Assembly (NCBI RefSeq): GCF_900105055.1
Contig: NZ_FNTA01000004.1
Coordinates: forward strand, 620,001 to 684,000
Length of the DNA stretch: 64,000 nucleotides
Direction: 5' to 3'
Origin: Amycolatopsis lurida
Lineage (GTDB): Bacteria; Actinomycetota; Actinomycetes; Mycobacteriales; Pseudonocardiaceae
The position numbers and the translations under genes were made by a program. Shown here piece after piece: positions 7,897-15,974 of this stretch (the stretch's first letter is position 1; the number at the start of each line of letters is the position of its first letter). A model generated the notes under the pieces. It saw only the letters and a program-made list of their open reading frames with translations. It ran no database searches and had not been told where the DNA came from.

Positions 7897-8855
7897 CCAG
7901 GCGCGAACTCGACGCCGCCGGTATCCGCGATCCGCGCCTGCGCGCCGCCTACACCTGGTGCCGCGGCCTCAACGCCCGGCACGGGCGCACGTACTTCCTG
8001 GCGACCCGCATGCTGACCGCGCCGCAACGGCCCGCGGTCCACGCGCTCTACGGTTTCGCCCGCCGGCTGGACGACATCGTCGACGAACCGGATCCCGAGG
8101 CCACGCCGCGCTCACTGGCCGCGCGGCTGTCCGAAGTGGAGGGCCGGTTCCTCGCCGATCTGGCCTCGGGCACCAGCGAGGATCCCTTGCTGAGAGCGGT
8201 GATCGACACGGCGGCCAGGTATGAGCTCGAAGAACGCCTTTTCCGCGCCTTCTTCAAGTCGATGCGGATGGACCTGAGCATCACCGACTACGCCACGAGA
8301 GACGATCTCGACGTCTATGTGCACGGCTCGGCGGAGGTGATCGGCTTGCAGGTGCTGCCCATCCTCGGCGCGGTGACCCACCGCGAGGAGGCCGCGCCGC
8401 GGGCGGCCGCGCTGGGCAAGGCGTTCCAGCTGACCAATTTCCTCCGCGACGTCGCCGAGGATTTCGCGCGAGGACGGGTCTACCTGCCCGCGGACGAGCT
8501 CAAAGCCCACGACGTCGACCGCGAACGGCTGGCCTGGTGCGCGGAGCACGGCCGGGCCGACGCACCGGTACGCGCCGCGATCAGAGACCAGATCGCGGTC
8601 ACCCGCCGCATCTACGCCGAGGCACGGCCGGGAATCGCGATGCTGCATCCGGTCTCGCGCCCTTGTGTCGCCACCGCCGCGACCCTCTACGGCGAGATCC
8701 TCGACCGGATCGAGGACGCGGGCCACGACGTGTTCGCCCGCCGGGCGAAGGTCACACGCCGACGCCGGCTCGGGGTCGCCTGTGGCGCACTGACCCGTTC
8801 CCTGTGGGCACGCAGGCGGCATCCGGCGCCCACTCCCCCCGCGGTGGTGAGCTGA
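7893..8855 (+). CDS. crtB: Phytoene synthase
   Basis: 320 residues from the ATG at 7893 (ATGA overlap with crtI). The squalene/phytoene synthase fold is shown by the first Asp-rich motif RRLDDIVDEP (about residues 55-64) and the second, LTNFLRDVAEDFARGRVYLP (about 180-200). It joins two GGPP molecules head to head to give phytoene, before the CrtI step. The Arg-rich C-terminus is about 30 residues beyond the catalytic domain. Confidence 0.95.
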   Translation: MTRRELDAAGIRDPRLRAAYTWCRGLNARHGRTYFLATRMLTAPQRPAVHALYGFARRLDDIVDEPDPEATPRSLAARLSEVEGRFLADLASGTSEDPLLRAVIDTAARYELEERLFRAFFKSMRMDLSITDYATRDDLDVYVHGSAEVIGLQVLPILGAVTHREEAAPRAAALGKAFQLTNFLRDVAEDFARGRVYLPADELKAHDVDRERLAWCAEHGRADAPVRAAIRDQIAVTRRIYAEARPGIAMLHPVSRPCVATAATLYGEILDRIEDAGHDVFARRAKVTRRRRLGVACGALTRSLWARRRHPAPTPPAVVS

Positions 8856-9197
8856 GTGGGCAAATTCGAATACCTGATCGTCCTCGCGGCCTGTGTCCTG
8901 GTGACACTGCCGCTCGAACTGGCGGGTGCCCGCGTCTACCGGCAGCCGAAACGGCTCGCCCGCGCCCTGCTCCCGGTGGCACTGGTCTTCCTCGTCTGGG
9001 ACGCCCTGGCGATCGCCGGCGGAGTTTGGGGCTACGCACCGGAATTCATGACCGGCGTCCACGCCCCGTTCGCCATCCCGCTGGAGGAGATCCTGTTCTT
9101 CGTCGTCATCCCGATCTGCGGCGTGCTCACCTACGAGATGGTCCAGCTTTCGCTCACCGTGGTCCGGCGCCGCGGCGAACGGGCGGTCAGCCGATGA
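8856..9197 (+). CDS. crtYc: Lycopene cyclase domain protein, subunit of heterodimeric beta-cyclase
   Basis: 113 residues with three predicted membrane segments and the conserved PLEEILFFVVIP motif (about 70-81) of the CrtYc/CarR half-cyclase family. It pairs with the next gene product to cyclise lycopene to beta-carotene in the membrane. The GTG start immediately follows the crtB stop with no gap. The split two-gene form is typical of many actinobacteria, in contrast to the single CrtY of Streptomyces. Confidence 0.9.
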   Translation: MGKFEYLIVLAACVLVTLPLELAGARVYRQPKRLARALLPVALVFLVWDALAIAGGVWGYAPEFMTGVHAPFAIPLEEILFFVVIPICGVLTYEMVQLSLTVVRRRGERAVSR

Positions 9198-9514
9198 TCC
9201 CCTGGGGCTACACCGTTCCGGCCGTCATCGCGGTGGTCGTGGTCGTCCTCGCCGAGACCTTCGTGCTGAAGACGGGACTGTTCCGGAAAACCGCTTACTG
9301 GCTCACGATGGCCATCGTCCTCGGCTTCCAGATCCCCGTCGACGGCTGGCTGACGAAGTTGTCCGCACCGATCGTCCTCTACGCGCCCGAGCACGTCACC
9401 GGCTGGCGGTTCCCCTGGGACATCCCGGTCGAAGACTTCCTGTTCGGCTATGCGCTGGTGACCGCCGTGCTGCTGCTGTGGGAACGGTCCCGGCCACACG
9501 AGGAGGCGCGGTGA
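9194..9514 (+). CDS. crtYd: Lycopene cyclase domain protein, second subunit
   Basis: 106 residues with three membrane segments and DIPVEDFLFGYALV (about 79-92), the paralogous motif to PLEEILFF in crtYc. The ATG overlaps the previous stop (ATGA). With crtYc it forms the lycopene beta-cyclase. The PVEDF Glu-Asp pair is in the position expected for the catalytic acids of this family. Confidence 0.9.
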   Translation: MIPWGYTVPAVIAVVVVVLAETFVLKTGLFRKTAYWLTMAIVLGFQIPVDGWLTKLSAPIVLYAPEHVTGWRFPWDIPVEDFLFGYALVTAVLLLWERSRPHEEAR

Positions 9515-10242
9515 ACGCCCTGGCGCGAGACGGCCTGCCGCGCGGCGCCGTGCCGTCGGCCTTCGACACCGAAGCCCGCTTCTACGACCGCCTGGTGGGC
9601 GCGAATCCCGGTTATCACCGGCATCTGCTGCTGTCCGCCCAGCGGCTCGACCTCCCGTTCGACGGAAACCGCCTGCGACTGCTCGACGCGGGCTGCGGCA
9701 CCGGTGCGTCCACCGCCGCGCTCGTCTCGATGGCGCCCGGAGCGAGGATCACGGCGTTCGACGCCTCGCGCGAAATGCTGGCGCGAGCCCGGAGCAAGAC
9801 CTGGCCGGAAGGGGTCGAGTTCGTCCACACACCGGTGGAGGAGCTGGCGGGTGTCGAGGGTCCCTTCGACGCGATCCTGGCGGCCTATCTCCTGCGGAAC
9901 CTCGCCGACCCCACGGGCCAGTTGCGCCGCCTTCGCGGCCTGCTGCGGCCGGGCGGCCGGATAGCCGTCCACGAATACTCGGTCCGGGACTCCCGGCGAG
10001 CCCGCTGGGTCTGGAACGCGGTCTGCGCCGCCGTGATCATCCCTCTCGGGAAGGTCACCACCGGCGACGCGACGCTCTACCGCCACCTTCGCCGCAGCGT
10101 CGCCGAGTTCGACGGGATCGGCTCTCTCACCCGGCGCCTCACCGACGCCGGCTTCACCGACGTTCACACCGCCACCGTCCCCGGCTGGCAACGCGACATC
10201 GTGCACACCGTCGTCGGCACAGCTCCCCAGGAGAATTCGTGA
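9511..10242 (+). CDS. crtT: SAM-dependent methyltransferase of the carotenoid cluster (CrtT-like)
   Basis: 243 residues from the GTG at 9511 (GTGA overlap with crtYd, GAGGAGG upstream). It has a class I Rossmann methyltransferase fold with SAM-binding LLDAGCGTGAS (about 58-68), an acidic FDAS after strand 2, and a UbiE-like LRPGGRIAVHEYS. A methyltransferase occupies the same place (crtT) in Streptomyces isorenieratene clusters, where its exact role is not clear to me; the name rests mainly on synteny. Confidence 0.75.
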   Translation: MNALARDGLPRGAVPSAFDTEARFYDRLVGANPGYHRHLLLSAQRLDLPFDGNRLRLLDAGCGTGASTAALVSMAPGARITAFDASREMLARARSKTWPEGVEFVHTPVEELAGVEGPFDAILAAYLLRNLADPTGQLRRLRGLLRPGGRIAVHEYSVRDSRRARWVWNAVCAAVIIPLGKVTTGDATLYRHLRRSVAEFDGIGSLTRRLTDAGFTDVHTATVPGWQRDIVHTVVGTAPQENS

Positions 10243-11807
10243 CCTCACCCCTGGACCGCCGCCTGGTCACCTATCCGGGGCGGCGTGGCCTCGCCGACGC
10301 CGGCCTGCTCGGCGCGCGCCCCACGGTGGCCGTCGTGGGCGGTGGCATCGCCGGGCTCACCGCGGCGACGGGACTGGCCGAACGCGGCGTCACCGTCACC
10401 GTCTTCGAACGAGAAGACCACCTCGGAGGACGAGTCGGCGGCTGGCGGGAACAGCTGCCGGACGGCACCCCGGTGACGATGAGCCGGGGTTTCCACGCCT
10501 TCTTCCGCCAGTACTACAACCTGCGTACCTTGCTGACCCGTACCGACCCGTACTTGGAGCGGCTCACCCCGCTCTCCGACTATCCGCTGTTGGACGCGCA
10601 CGGCCGCATCGACACCTTCGCCGGGCTCCCTCGCACACCGATCTGGAACGCGGCGGTCTTCGCCTTGCGGAGCCCGACTTTCACTCCCAGGGACCTCTTG
10701 CGGCTCCGTGGGCGAGAGGCGTTGCCGCTCGCCACGGTCAGCGTGCCCGAGACCTATCACCGGCTCGATCACATCGACGCGTCGAGCTTCCTCGAAGCGA
10801 TCAACTTCCCGGCCGCCGCGCGACATCTCGCGTTCGAGGTGTTCTCGCGCAGCTTCTTCGCCGACCCGCACGACCTGTCCGCCGCGGAACTGGCGGCCAT
10901 GTTCCATCTCTACTTCCTCGGTTCCAGTGAGGGACTCGTCTTCGACGTGCCGACCGAGCCGTTCCCGCAGGCACTCTGGGATCCGCTCGCGAGCTACCTC
11001 GCCGGCCGCCGCGTCGAAATCCGCACCGGTACGGCGGTCACCGCCCTCGGCCGGACACCGGCCGGTTTCGAAGTCGAAATCGGGGGCCGCACGGAGGGTT
11101 TCGACGGGATCGTGCTCGCCTGCGACATCGCCGGGCTGCGCGACCTCGTCACCGCTTCCCCGGACATCGCGACCGAGACCTGGCGGCGCGCGATCGGTGC
11201 ACTGCGGACCGCCCCGCCCTTCCTCGTCCGGCGGCTCTGGCTCGACCGCCCGGTCGAGGCACGGCGTCCGCCTTTCCTCGGCACCGGCAGCGTGCCGCCA
11301 CTGGACAACATCAGCCTTCTCGACCGGTACGAAGGCGAAGCACGGCGCTGGGCCACGCGCACCGGCGGGTCCGTCGTCGAACTGCACGCCTACGCGGCCA
11401 CCACCGCGGATCACAGCGCCTTGGAGAAGGCCCTCGAACAACGGCTCCACGAGATCTACCCGGAAACCCGGGACGCGCGGGTGCTCGGCGAGAGCACGCT
11501 ATGGTGCGACGATTGCCCACTGTTCGGCGTCGGCGACTTCGCCCGGCGGCCGACCGTGCGAACCCCCGACCCGCTCCTCACGCTCGCGGGCGACGGCATC
11601 CGGATCGACCTGCCGGTGGCACTCATGGAACGCGCGGCCGCCACCGGATGGGCCGCGGCCAACACCCTCCTCGGGCACTGGGGTCTCGCCGGGCACGCGC
11701 TTCGCTCGGTCCCCAACCGCGGACGGATCGGCTTGGTGAACCGGCTGGCCGCCTCGAAGTACGTCGGAGTGGACGGGCGACGGCGTGCCAGGGGCGCGAC
11801 CGGCTGA
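10239..11807 (+). CDS. crtU: Beta-carotene desaturase/methylase forming aromatic end groups
   Basis: 522 residues from the GTG at 10239 (GTGA overlap with crtT). The FAD-binding VAVVGGGIAGLTAATGLAER starts near residue 31 and is followed by GGRVGGW. The MSRGFHAFFRQYYNLR segment is typical of CrtU/desaturase-like proteins. In actinomycetes CrtU converts beta-carotene to isorenieratene by desaturation with methyl migration, turning the ionone rings aromatic. It is the last gene of the operon, followed 1 nt later by a strong hairpin. Confidence 0.88.
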   Translation: MTSPLDRRLVTYPGRRGLADAGLLGARPTVAVVGGGIAGLTAATGLAERGVTVTVFEREDHLGGRVGGWREQLPDGTPVTMSRGFHAFFRQYYNLRTLLTRTDPYLERLTPLSDYPLLDAHGRIDTFAGLPRTPIWNAAVFALRSPTFTPRDLLRLRGREALPLATVSVPETYHRLDHIDASSFLEAINFPAAARHLAFEVFSRSFFADPHDLSAAELAAMFHLYFLGSSEGLVFDVPTEPFPQALWDPLASYLAGRRVEIRTGTAVTALGRTPAGFEVEIGGRTEGFDGIVLACDIAGLRDLVTASPDIATETWRRAIGALRTAPPFLVRRLWLDRPVEARRPPFLGTGSVPPLDNISLLDRYEGEARRWATRTGGSVVELHAYAATTADHSALEKALEQRLHEIYPETRDARVLGESTLWCDDCPLFGVGDFARRPTVRTPDPLLTLAGDGIRIDLPVALMERAAATGWAAANTLLGHWGLAGHALRSVPNRGRIGLVNRLAASKYVGVDGRRRARGATG

Positions 11808-11857
11808 ACGGCCGGTGCGCCTGGGTGATCGGTTCTCACCACAAGCGCACCGGCCGT
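11808..11857. terminator. Bidirectional terminator between crtU and SRPBCC gene
   Basis: The 13-bp perfect stem 11808-11820 / 11845-11857 (ACGGCCGGTGCGC) encloses a 24-nt loop that itself pairs GGTGA with TCACC. It lies between two converging genes and can end transcription from both sides. Confidence 0.85.
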
Positions 11858-11869
11858 CGCCGCGTTCGC

Positions 11870-12340
11870 CTAGCCGTGCTGGGCGGGGCGCTCGACGTCG
11901 CCACGCCACGCCCCGGTCTCGGTGCCGTCCCGGTTCTCCAGGAAGGTCTTGAAACGGTCGAGGTCACCCTGCACGCGGCGATCCAGGACGCCGAGCTTGT
12001 CGGCGACGTTCTCGACGAAACCCTCGGGGTCGATGTCCATCTGGACCGTGACGCGGCTGTGCGTGTCGTCGATCCGGTGCACGGTCACGACACCCGCGTG
12101 GTTCGGGCCCGTGTCGGACTTCCACGCGACCCGTTCGTCGGGATGCTGTTCGGTGATGGTGGCGTCGAACTCCCTCGACACACCGGCGATGGTGACCGTC
12201 CAATGTGTATGGGTGTCGTCGCGCTGTTCGACGCGGTCCACGCCCTCCATGAACCGCGGGAACTCGGCGAACTGGGTCCACTGGTTGTACACAGTGGTCA
12301 CGTCGGCTTCTACGTCGACGGTCTTGGTGATCGTGCCCAT
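11870..12340 (-). CDS. SRPBCC-family (START-like) protein
   Basis: 156 residues in one SRPBCC fold: a TITKTVDVEADVTTVYNQW opening, central beta strands (RVAWKSDTG, HAGVVTVHRI) and a long C-terminal helix, then an acidic/polar tail of about 20 residues. These cytoplasmic proteins bind hydrophobic ligands; this polyketide-cyclase-like subgroup is common in actinobacterial stress operons. The substrate is unknown. Its own phased-repeat site lies in the 91-nt gap before it, matching the site before the peptide/JmjC pair, so it appears to be under the same control. It converges with crtU. Confidence 0.85.
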   Translation of the reverse strand: MGTITKTVDVEADVTTVYNQWTQFAEFPRFMEGVDRVEQRDDTHTHWTVTIAGVSREFDATITEQHPDERVAWKSDTGPNHAGVVTVHRIDDTHSRVTVQMDIDPEGFVENVADKLGVLDRRVQGDLDRFKTFLENRDGTETGAWRGDVERPAQHG

Positions 12341-12412
12341 GGCGAAGCGTCAGCTCCTTCACGTGGTCGGTTGGTGGTGCTCGGCGGTTACCCGGCACCC
12401 CGCGACCACAAA

Positions 12413-12430
12413 CCGATTCGCCTCCGATTC
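12413..12430 (-). promoter_or_regulatory. 11-bp-phased direct repeat GAATCGG-N4-GAATCGG (site B)
   Basis: The minus strand reads GAATCGG, AGGC, GAATCGG, TTTG, with heptamers starting at 12430 and 12419. It sits right after the photolyase stop and 72 nt before the SRPBCC ATG. The following bases align with those after site A, including GGTTTG and GCCGGGTA, so a promoter probably overlaps. Confidence 0.6.
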
Positions 12431-12431
12431 G

Positions 12432-13928
12432 TCAGAACCCACGGCGGTCGCTCTCCTGCGCCACCACGGCACTCAGGTCGGACAGCCGCTTCACTCCGTC
12501 GAGCGGCTGCCGCATACGCGGGTTTCCTTCCAGGCGTTTCGCGTTGCGGTCGAGAAAAGCCCAATACCCGGCGGTGAACGGGCAGGCCGACGCGCCGACG
12601 CGTTTCTTCGGGTCGAACACGCACCCGCCGCAGTGGTCACTCATCCGGTTGATGTACGCGCCGCCCGCCGCGTAAGGCTTCGTCGCGACGATGCCGCCGT
12701 CGGCGTACTGGCTCATCCCGATGACGTTCGCGGGCATCACCCAGGGGAAGCCGTCGACGAAGGCGGTGGCGAACCAGTCCGTCAGCTCCGCCGGATCGTA
12801 GGCGCGCTGCAGAGCGTGATTGCCCAGCACCATGAGCCGTTCGATGTGGTGGGCATACCCGCGGTCACGGACACCCGTGAGCGCGGACCGCAGGCAGGCC
12901 GCCTCGACCGCGTCGGCGTCCAGCTCCCACCACCACGACGGCGGCTTCTCGTGCGCCCGGAGCACGTTGCGGTCCGAGTAATCCGGCCCGAGATGCCAGT
13001 AGAGATGCCACACCCATTCCCGCCAGCCGAGGACTTGGCGGACGAAGCCTTCGACGCTCGCCAGTGGCGCCGTCCCGTCCCGGTAGCGTTCTTCGGCCTT
13101 CCGGACGACGTCGAGCGGGTCGAGCAGGCCGTGATTGAGCGGTACCGAGAGCAGGGCGTGCGACATCGCCCAGTCCGCGTGCAGCATGGCGTCCTGGTGC
13201 GGCCCGAACGTGGCCAGCCGGTGATCGAGAAAGCGGCGCAGGGCACGGACGGCCTCGGCGTGGCCGACCGCGAACCGGCGTGGTCCGTCGACGCCGACCG
13301 GATGGATCGCCCCCTCGCTTTCCGCGCGATCGAGGTCGGCTCTGACGTCCTGATCGATCGCGTTTTCCTTCGGGTGCCAGGGCGCGGGCACCGGCAGCGT
13401 CGACCGGCCGGGTGGCGGGCGGCGGTTGTCGTGGTCGTAGTTCCACTTTCCGCCCACCGGCTCACCGTCCGGCTCGAGCAGGATTCCGAAGCGGCGCCGC
13501 TGGTCGCGGTAGAAGTCTTCCATCAGGTAGCGGCGACGGCCCGAGATCCAGGCCGAGAAGTCCTGTTTGGACAGAACGAAGCCCGGCGTAGGCAGGATGT
13601 CCGTCACGATGCCCTGTTCGCGGAGCCGCCTGACCAGTGCGTCGGCGGCGTGCGAGCCGGGTTCGTGCACCACCACCGGCTTGCCGAAGCGGCGCAGGCC
13701 GTCGGTATAGGTCGGCGCGTCGACGATCCTGGCTCTGCCGCCCAGATCCGCGACCAGCCGCCGCATCCCGGCTTCGACCAGATGCAGTTTCTGCCGGTGG
13801 AACCGGCGGCGCCCGAAGGCCGTGGCCGAGCGGATCATCAGGACCTCACGGTCACGATGCTCCGGTGTGCTGTGGAAATGCGGTCCGAGCTGGTCGCCGA
13901 ACAACCACAGGGCGGGCGGGGAGCTCAT
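12432..13928 (-). CDS. Fe-S cluster-containing photolyase/cryptochrome (PhrB/CryB type)
   Basis: 498 residues. The N-terminal DPRP-like Rossmann domain starts ALWLFGDQLGPHF; the helical FAD-binding part contains WREWVWHLYWHLGPDY and GFPWVMPANVIGMSQYADGG. Four Cys at about 345, 433, 436 and 449 have exactly the spacing (88, 3, 13) of the [4Fe-4S] ligands I recall for Agrobacterium PhrB. It should repair (6-4) photoproducts or sense blue light. The ATG at 13928 overlaps the stop of the upstream SRPBCC gene (ATGA); longer readings of the frame run into that gene. It is the third gene of a tspO-SRPBCC-photolyase operon. Confidence 0.92.
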   Translation of the reverse strand: MSSPPALWLFGDQLGPHFHSTPEHRDREVLMIRSATAFGRRRFHRQKLHLVEAGMRRLVADLGGRARIVDAPTYTDGLRRFGKPVVVHEPGSHAADALVRRLREQGIVTDILPTPGFVLSKQDFSAWISGRRRYLMEDFYRDQRRRFGILLEPDGEPVGGKWNYDHDNRRPPPGRSTLPVPAPWHPKENAIDQDVRADLDRAESEGAIHPVGVDGPRRFAVGHAEAVRALRRFLDHRLATFGPHQDAMLHADWAMSHALLSVPLNHGLLDPLDVVRKAEERYRDGTAPLASVEGFVRQVLGWREWVWHLYWHLGPDYSDRNVLRAHEKPPSWWWELDADAVEAACLRSALTGVRDRGYAHHIERLMVLGNHALQRAYDPAELTDWFATAFVDGFPWVMPANVIGMSQYADGGIVATKPYAAGGAYINRMSDHCGGCVFDPKKRVGASACPFTAGYWAFLDRNAKRLEGNPRMRQPLDGVKRLSDLSAVVAQESDRRGF

Positions 13929-14365
13929 CCGGGACCGAGCTGTTCCAGCCGGGCGGCGAGTTCGGGGGCGACCTCGTCGCCCAGGCGCTCGAACTCGCGC
14001 TTGAGGAACGGGCTGGCGAGTTTCGCCAGGCCGTGGAGGACGATCGTGGCCCGATAGCGCACGGTGGTCGCCGCGGGACCCGAGTGCAGGGTGAAGTCGT
14101 CGGTGGAGGTCGCGGTGCGATTCTGCCCCACCAAGGTGATCCGGCCGGGGTCCAGCCTGGTGAGCCGATACGTCAGCTCGGTCCGCTTGCCACGGAACTC
14201 CGAGACGTTGCGCCACCGCGTGCCGACGTCGATCTCGCCGTCGTCGACGCGGACACAAGACACGGTGCCGGGATCCCACTCGACCGCGTGAGCGAAATCG
14301 GCGAGATACTCGGCGACGAGCGGTGCGGGCGTGGCGACGGTGAGACTGCGTTCGACGCGGATCAT
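13925..14365 (-). CDS. SRPBCC-family (START-like) protein
   Basis: 146 residues with one SRPBCC domain: MIRVERSLTVATPAPLVAEY start, DFAHAVEWDPGTVSC, and a C-terminal helix LKREFERLGDEVAPELAARL. A ligand-binding role in the cytoplasm is likely, ligand unknown. It is sandwiched between tspO (13 nt upstream) and the photolyase gene (4-nt overlap), a trio found in light-stress operons of actinobacteria. It is clearly diverged from the other SRPBCC protein at 11870-12340. Confidence 0.85.
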   Translation of the reverse strand: MIRVERSLTVATPAPLVAEYLADFAHAVEWDPGTVSCVRVDDGEIDVGTRWRNVSEFRGKRTELTYRLTRLDPGRITLVGQNRTATSTDDFTLHSGPAATTVRYRATIVLHGLAKLASPFLKREFERLGDEVAPELAARLEQLGPG

Positions 14366-14378
14366 GGGATCTCCCGGC

Positions 14379-14864
14379 TCAATTCAGGACGAGGATCGCG
14401 GCGTTGAGTGCCGTCGCGAACAACGTCCAGGCCAGGTAGGGCACCTGCAGCGCGGCCGCGAGCGGGGATTTCCGGCGGAACACCAGCACGGTCACGACGA
14501 TCACCAGATCCAGGGCGATGATGTCGGCCAGTGCGGCGGTGTACGCCCCGGCGGCGAAGAACAACGGTGTCCACGCCGCGTTGAGCAGCAACCCGGCCGC
14601 GTACCAGCCCAGACCGCGACGGTCACCGCGTGCCCGCCAGTACGACCAGCCGGACACGGCGATCATGATGTACAGAACCGTCCACACCGGACCGAACAAC
14701 CACGAGGGCGGCGCCCACGCCGGCAGTGTGAGCCCGCTGTACACCGTTTTCGCCCGCGTCGCGGCCAGCGCTCCGGTCACGGCGACCGCCGCGACCACGG
14801 CGAGGAAGCCGGCGAGTGCCACCGGAGCCGGAATACCGCGTGGCCTGAGTCGCGCTGTCGTCAC
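14379..14864 (-). CDS. tspO: TspO/MBR-family tryptophan-rich sensory membrane protein
   Basis: 161 residues with five predicted membrane helices. It has the family pattern TLPAWAPPSWLFGPVWTVLYIMI (about residues 47-69), a second W-rich helix with GWSYWRARG, and LNAAWTPLFF. TspO binds porphyrins and is tied to photo-oxidative stress and carotenoid control in other bacteria. The start is GTG with GGAGAG upstream. It is the first gene of an operon with an SRPBCC protein and a photolyase, on the edge of a divergent region holding a weak copy of the phased-repeat motif. Confidence 0.92.
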   Translation of the reverse strand: MTTARLRPRGIPAPVALAGFLAVVAAVAVTGALAATRAKTVYSGLTLPAWAPPSWLFGPVWTVLYIMIAVSGWSYWRARGDRRGLGWYAAGLLLNAAWTPLFFAAGAYTAALADIIALDLVIVVTVLVFRRKSPLAAALQVPYLAWTLFATALNAAILVLN

Positions 14865-14911
14865 CGTTGCTCTCCGATCTGGTGGTCCTTGGAGGTTTCG
14901 GGCGCCAAGTT

Positions 14912-14929
14912 TCGTTGCACAATCGATTC
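14912..14929 (-). promoter_or_regulatory. Weak phased-repeat candidate before tspO (site C)
   Basis: The minus strand reads GAATCGA, TTGT, GCAACGA, with heptamers 11 bp apart. The first differs from GAATCGG at one position, the second at three. The GTTGCAC word here recurs on the plus strand at about 14942. It lies 48 nt before the tspO start. Low certainty alone; it gains weight from sites A, B and D. Confidence 0.3.
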
Positions 14930-15053
14930 AATACTATCCTTGGTTGCACCCCCTCGCATCTCCGCGGACCGCAAAGGCACGAATCCGCGGGCGGCGGACT
15001 TCCGCCGCTTCAGCCCTTGGACGTCGCTTTGGTGAGATCTCACCGGTCCCGCC

Positions 15054-15080
15054 GGTCACAAATCGCCCGGCTGCCTGGTC
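15054..15080 (+). promoter_or_regulatory. ECF41-type promoter before cupin gene
   Basis: GGTCACA (15054-15060), 16 nt, GGTC (15077-15080). This closely matches the pair at 19524-19584 (TGTCACA-N16-TGTC) and, from memory, the published ECF41 target pattern TGTCACA-N16-CGTC. It ends 36 nt before the cupin ATG. The ECF41 sigma gene lies 0.9 kb downstream of the cupin gene. Confidence 0.55.
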
Positions 15081-15116
15081 CTAGCGGATACATCCGTTCG
15101 ACGAGGAGGTCTTCCG

Positions 15117-15485
15117 ATGTCATTGACCGTGTTACAGGAGGCGCAACCGCCCTTCATCCCGGAGGGAGCGCATGCGATGACCATCGTCATCGAGTACCCG
15201 CCGGGCGACGCGGGTACGCCGCCGCACCGTCACCCCGGACCGGCCTTCGGCTATGTGCTGGAGGGCGAGATGGTCTTCGAGCTCGAAGGCGAGCCGCCGC
15301 GCGTCGTCCGGGCGGGCGAGGCGTTCTGGGAACCGGGCGGCGACGTCATCCATTACCAGGACGGCAACAACCGCGCTGACATTCCGGTGCGGTTCACCGT
15401 CACCATGCTCTGCGAACCGGGCAAGCCGATGGTGGACCTCGTGACCGAGGAAGAGCTCCGGGCCAAAGGCTGGTCGAGGAAATGA
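15117..15485 (+). CDS. Small cupin-domain protein
   Basis: 122 residues, a single cupin barrel with motif 1 PPHRHPGPAFGYVLEGE (His-rich metal site, about 41-57) and motif 2 GEAFWEPGGDVIHYQ. It probably binds a metal and a small molecule; the exact function is unknown. GAGGAGG lies before the ATG. The stop codon overlaps the ATG of a 16-residue SDR stub, so it was probably once the first gene of a two-gene operon. The upstream promoter motif suggests ECF41 control. Confidence 0.85.
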   Translation: MSLTVLQEAQPPFIPEGAHAMTIVIEYPPGDAGTPPHRHPGPAFGYVLEGEMVFELEGEPPRVVRAGEAFWEPGGDVIHYQDGNNRADIPVRFTVTMLCEPGKPMVDLVTEEELRAKGWSRK

Positions 15486-15532
15486 AGTTCGCCGTCATCG
15501 GCGGGGCCGGGATCGTCGGCTCACGCTCTTGA
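15482..15532 (+). pseudogene. Stub of an NmrA/SDR-type NAD(P)-binding protein
   Basis: An ATG overlapping the cupin stop (ATGA) opens MKFAVIGGAGIVGSRS and then hits TGA. The 16 residues match the start of NAD(P)-binding epimerase-like proteins such as MKIVVIGGSGLIGSKL encoded at 18709-19467, including the GxxGxxG loop. No continuation is visible in any frame before the terminator at 15572, so the rest appears deleted. SDR/epimerase genes are typical ECF41 neighbours. Confidence 0.6.
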
Positions 15533-15571
15533 CCGAGCCGGTCACCGGAAGCGGCCGGTGCGCCGAGGAGG

Positions 15572-15604
15572 CCGGGCCCGCACGGCGGGTACGTGCGGGC
15601 CCGG
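15572..15604. terminator. Terminator between cupin locus and ECF41 operon
   Basis: The 12-bp perfect stem 15572-15583 / 15593-15604 (CCGGGCCCGCAC) has a 9-nt loop. It lies between converging transcription units and directly abuts the stop at 15605. Confidence 0.8.
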
Positions 15605-15958
15605 TCAACGGCGACGGTGCCAGCTGCCCAGCTTCGCTGGGTTGAGCACGATCCAGAGCGCGGTGACCCTGGACCCGGCCGTCTCGGCGGCGACGACCGC
15701 GACGGCGCGGGAGGCACGGCGCAGGGCCAGCCCGGCGCGGCCGTTGACGGACTCGACGGTCACCTCGACCCCCGATCGTCCGCAGAGCACGTCCATGACC
15801 AGCCGGGCGACATCTCCCGCGCCGTGCGCGGACGCGGCTCCTCCCCCGTCGCACGTGGCGACGGCGCCGACGTCCAGGACGGCCGCGAGCGCGGTGACGT
15901 CTCCCCGACGGCAGGCCTCGGCGAATCCGCGGATGACCTGGTCATGCCGATCGAGCAC
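15605..15958 (-). CDS. Free-standing SnoaL-like protein resembling the ECF41 sigma-factor C-terminal domain
   Basis: 117 residues. The fold is NTF2/SnoaL-like, opening VIRGFAEACRRGDVTALAAV. It keeps both hallmark regions of the regulatory domain of ECF41 sigma factors: a DGGG motif (37-40) and NPAK (106-109) preceded by ALWIVL. The matching parts of the upstream sigma factor are DGNGRK and NPEK. It starts 16 nt after the sigma stop, same strand, so the two are co-transcribed. It may compete with or modulate the sigma factor's own C-terminal domain; this is inference. Alternatively it is an unrelated small SnoaL protein. Confidence 0.75.
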   Translation of the reverse strand: MLDRHDQVIRGFAEACRRGDVTALAAVLDVGAVATCDGGGAASAHGAGDVARLVMDVLCGRSGVEVTVESVNGRAGLALRRASRAVAVVAAETAGSRVTALWIVLNPAKLGSWHRRR

Positions 15959-15974
15959 AAGGCCCCGTTCTTTC

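Noticed and set aside
12432..14279. Longer 615-codon reading of the photolyase gene
   Set aside because: The extra N-terminus overlaps the SRPBCC gene out of frame and lacks homology; the ATG at 13928 with ATGA overlap is the natural start.
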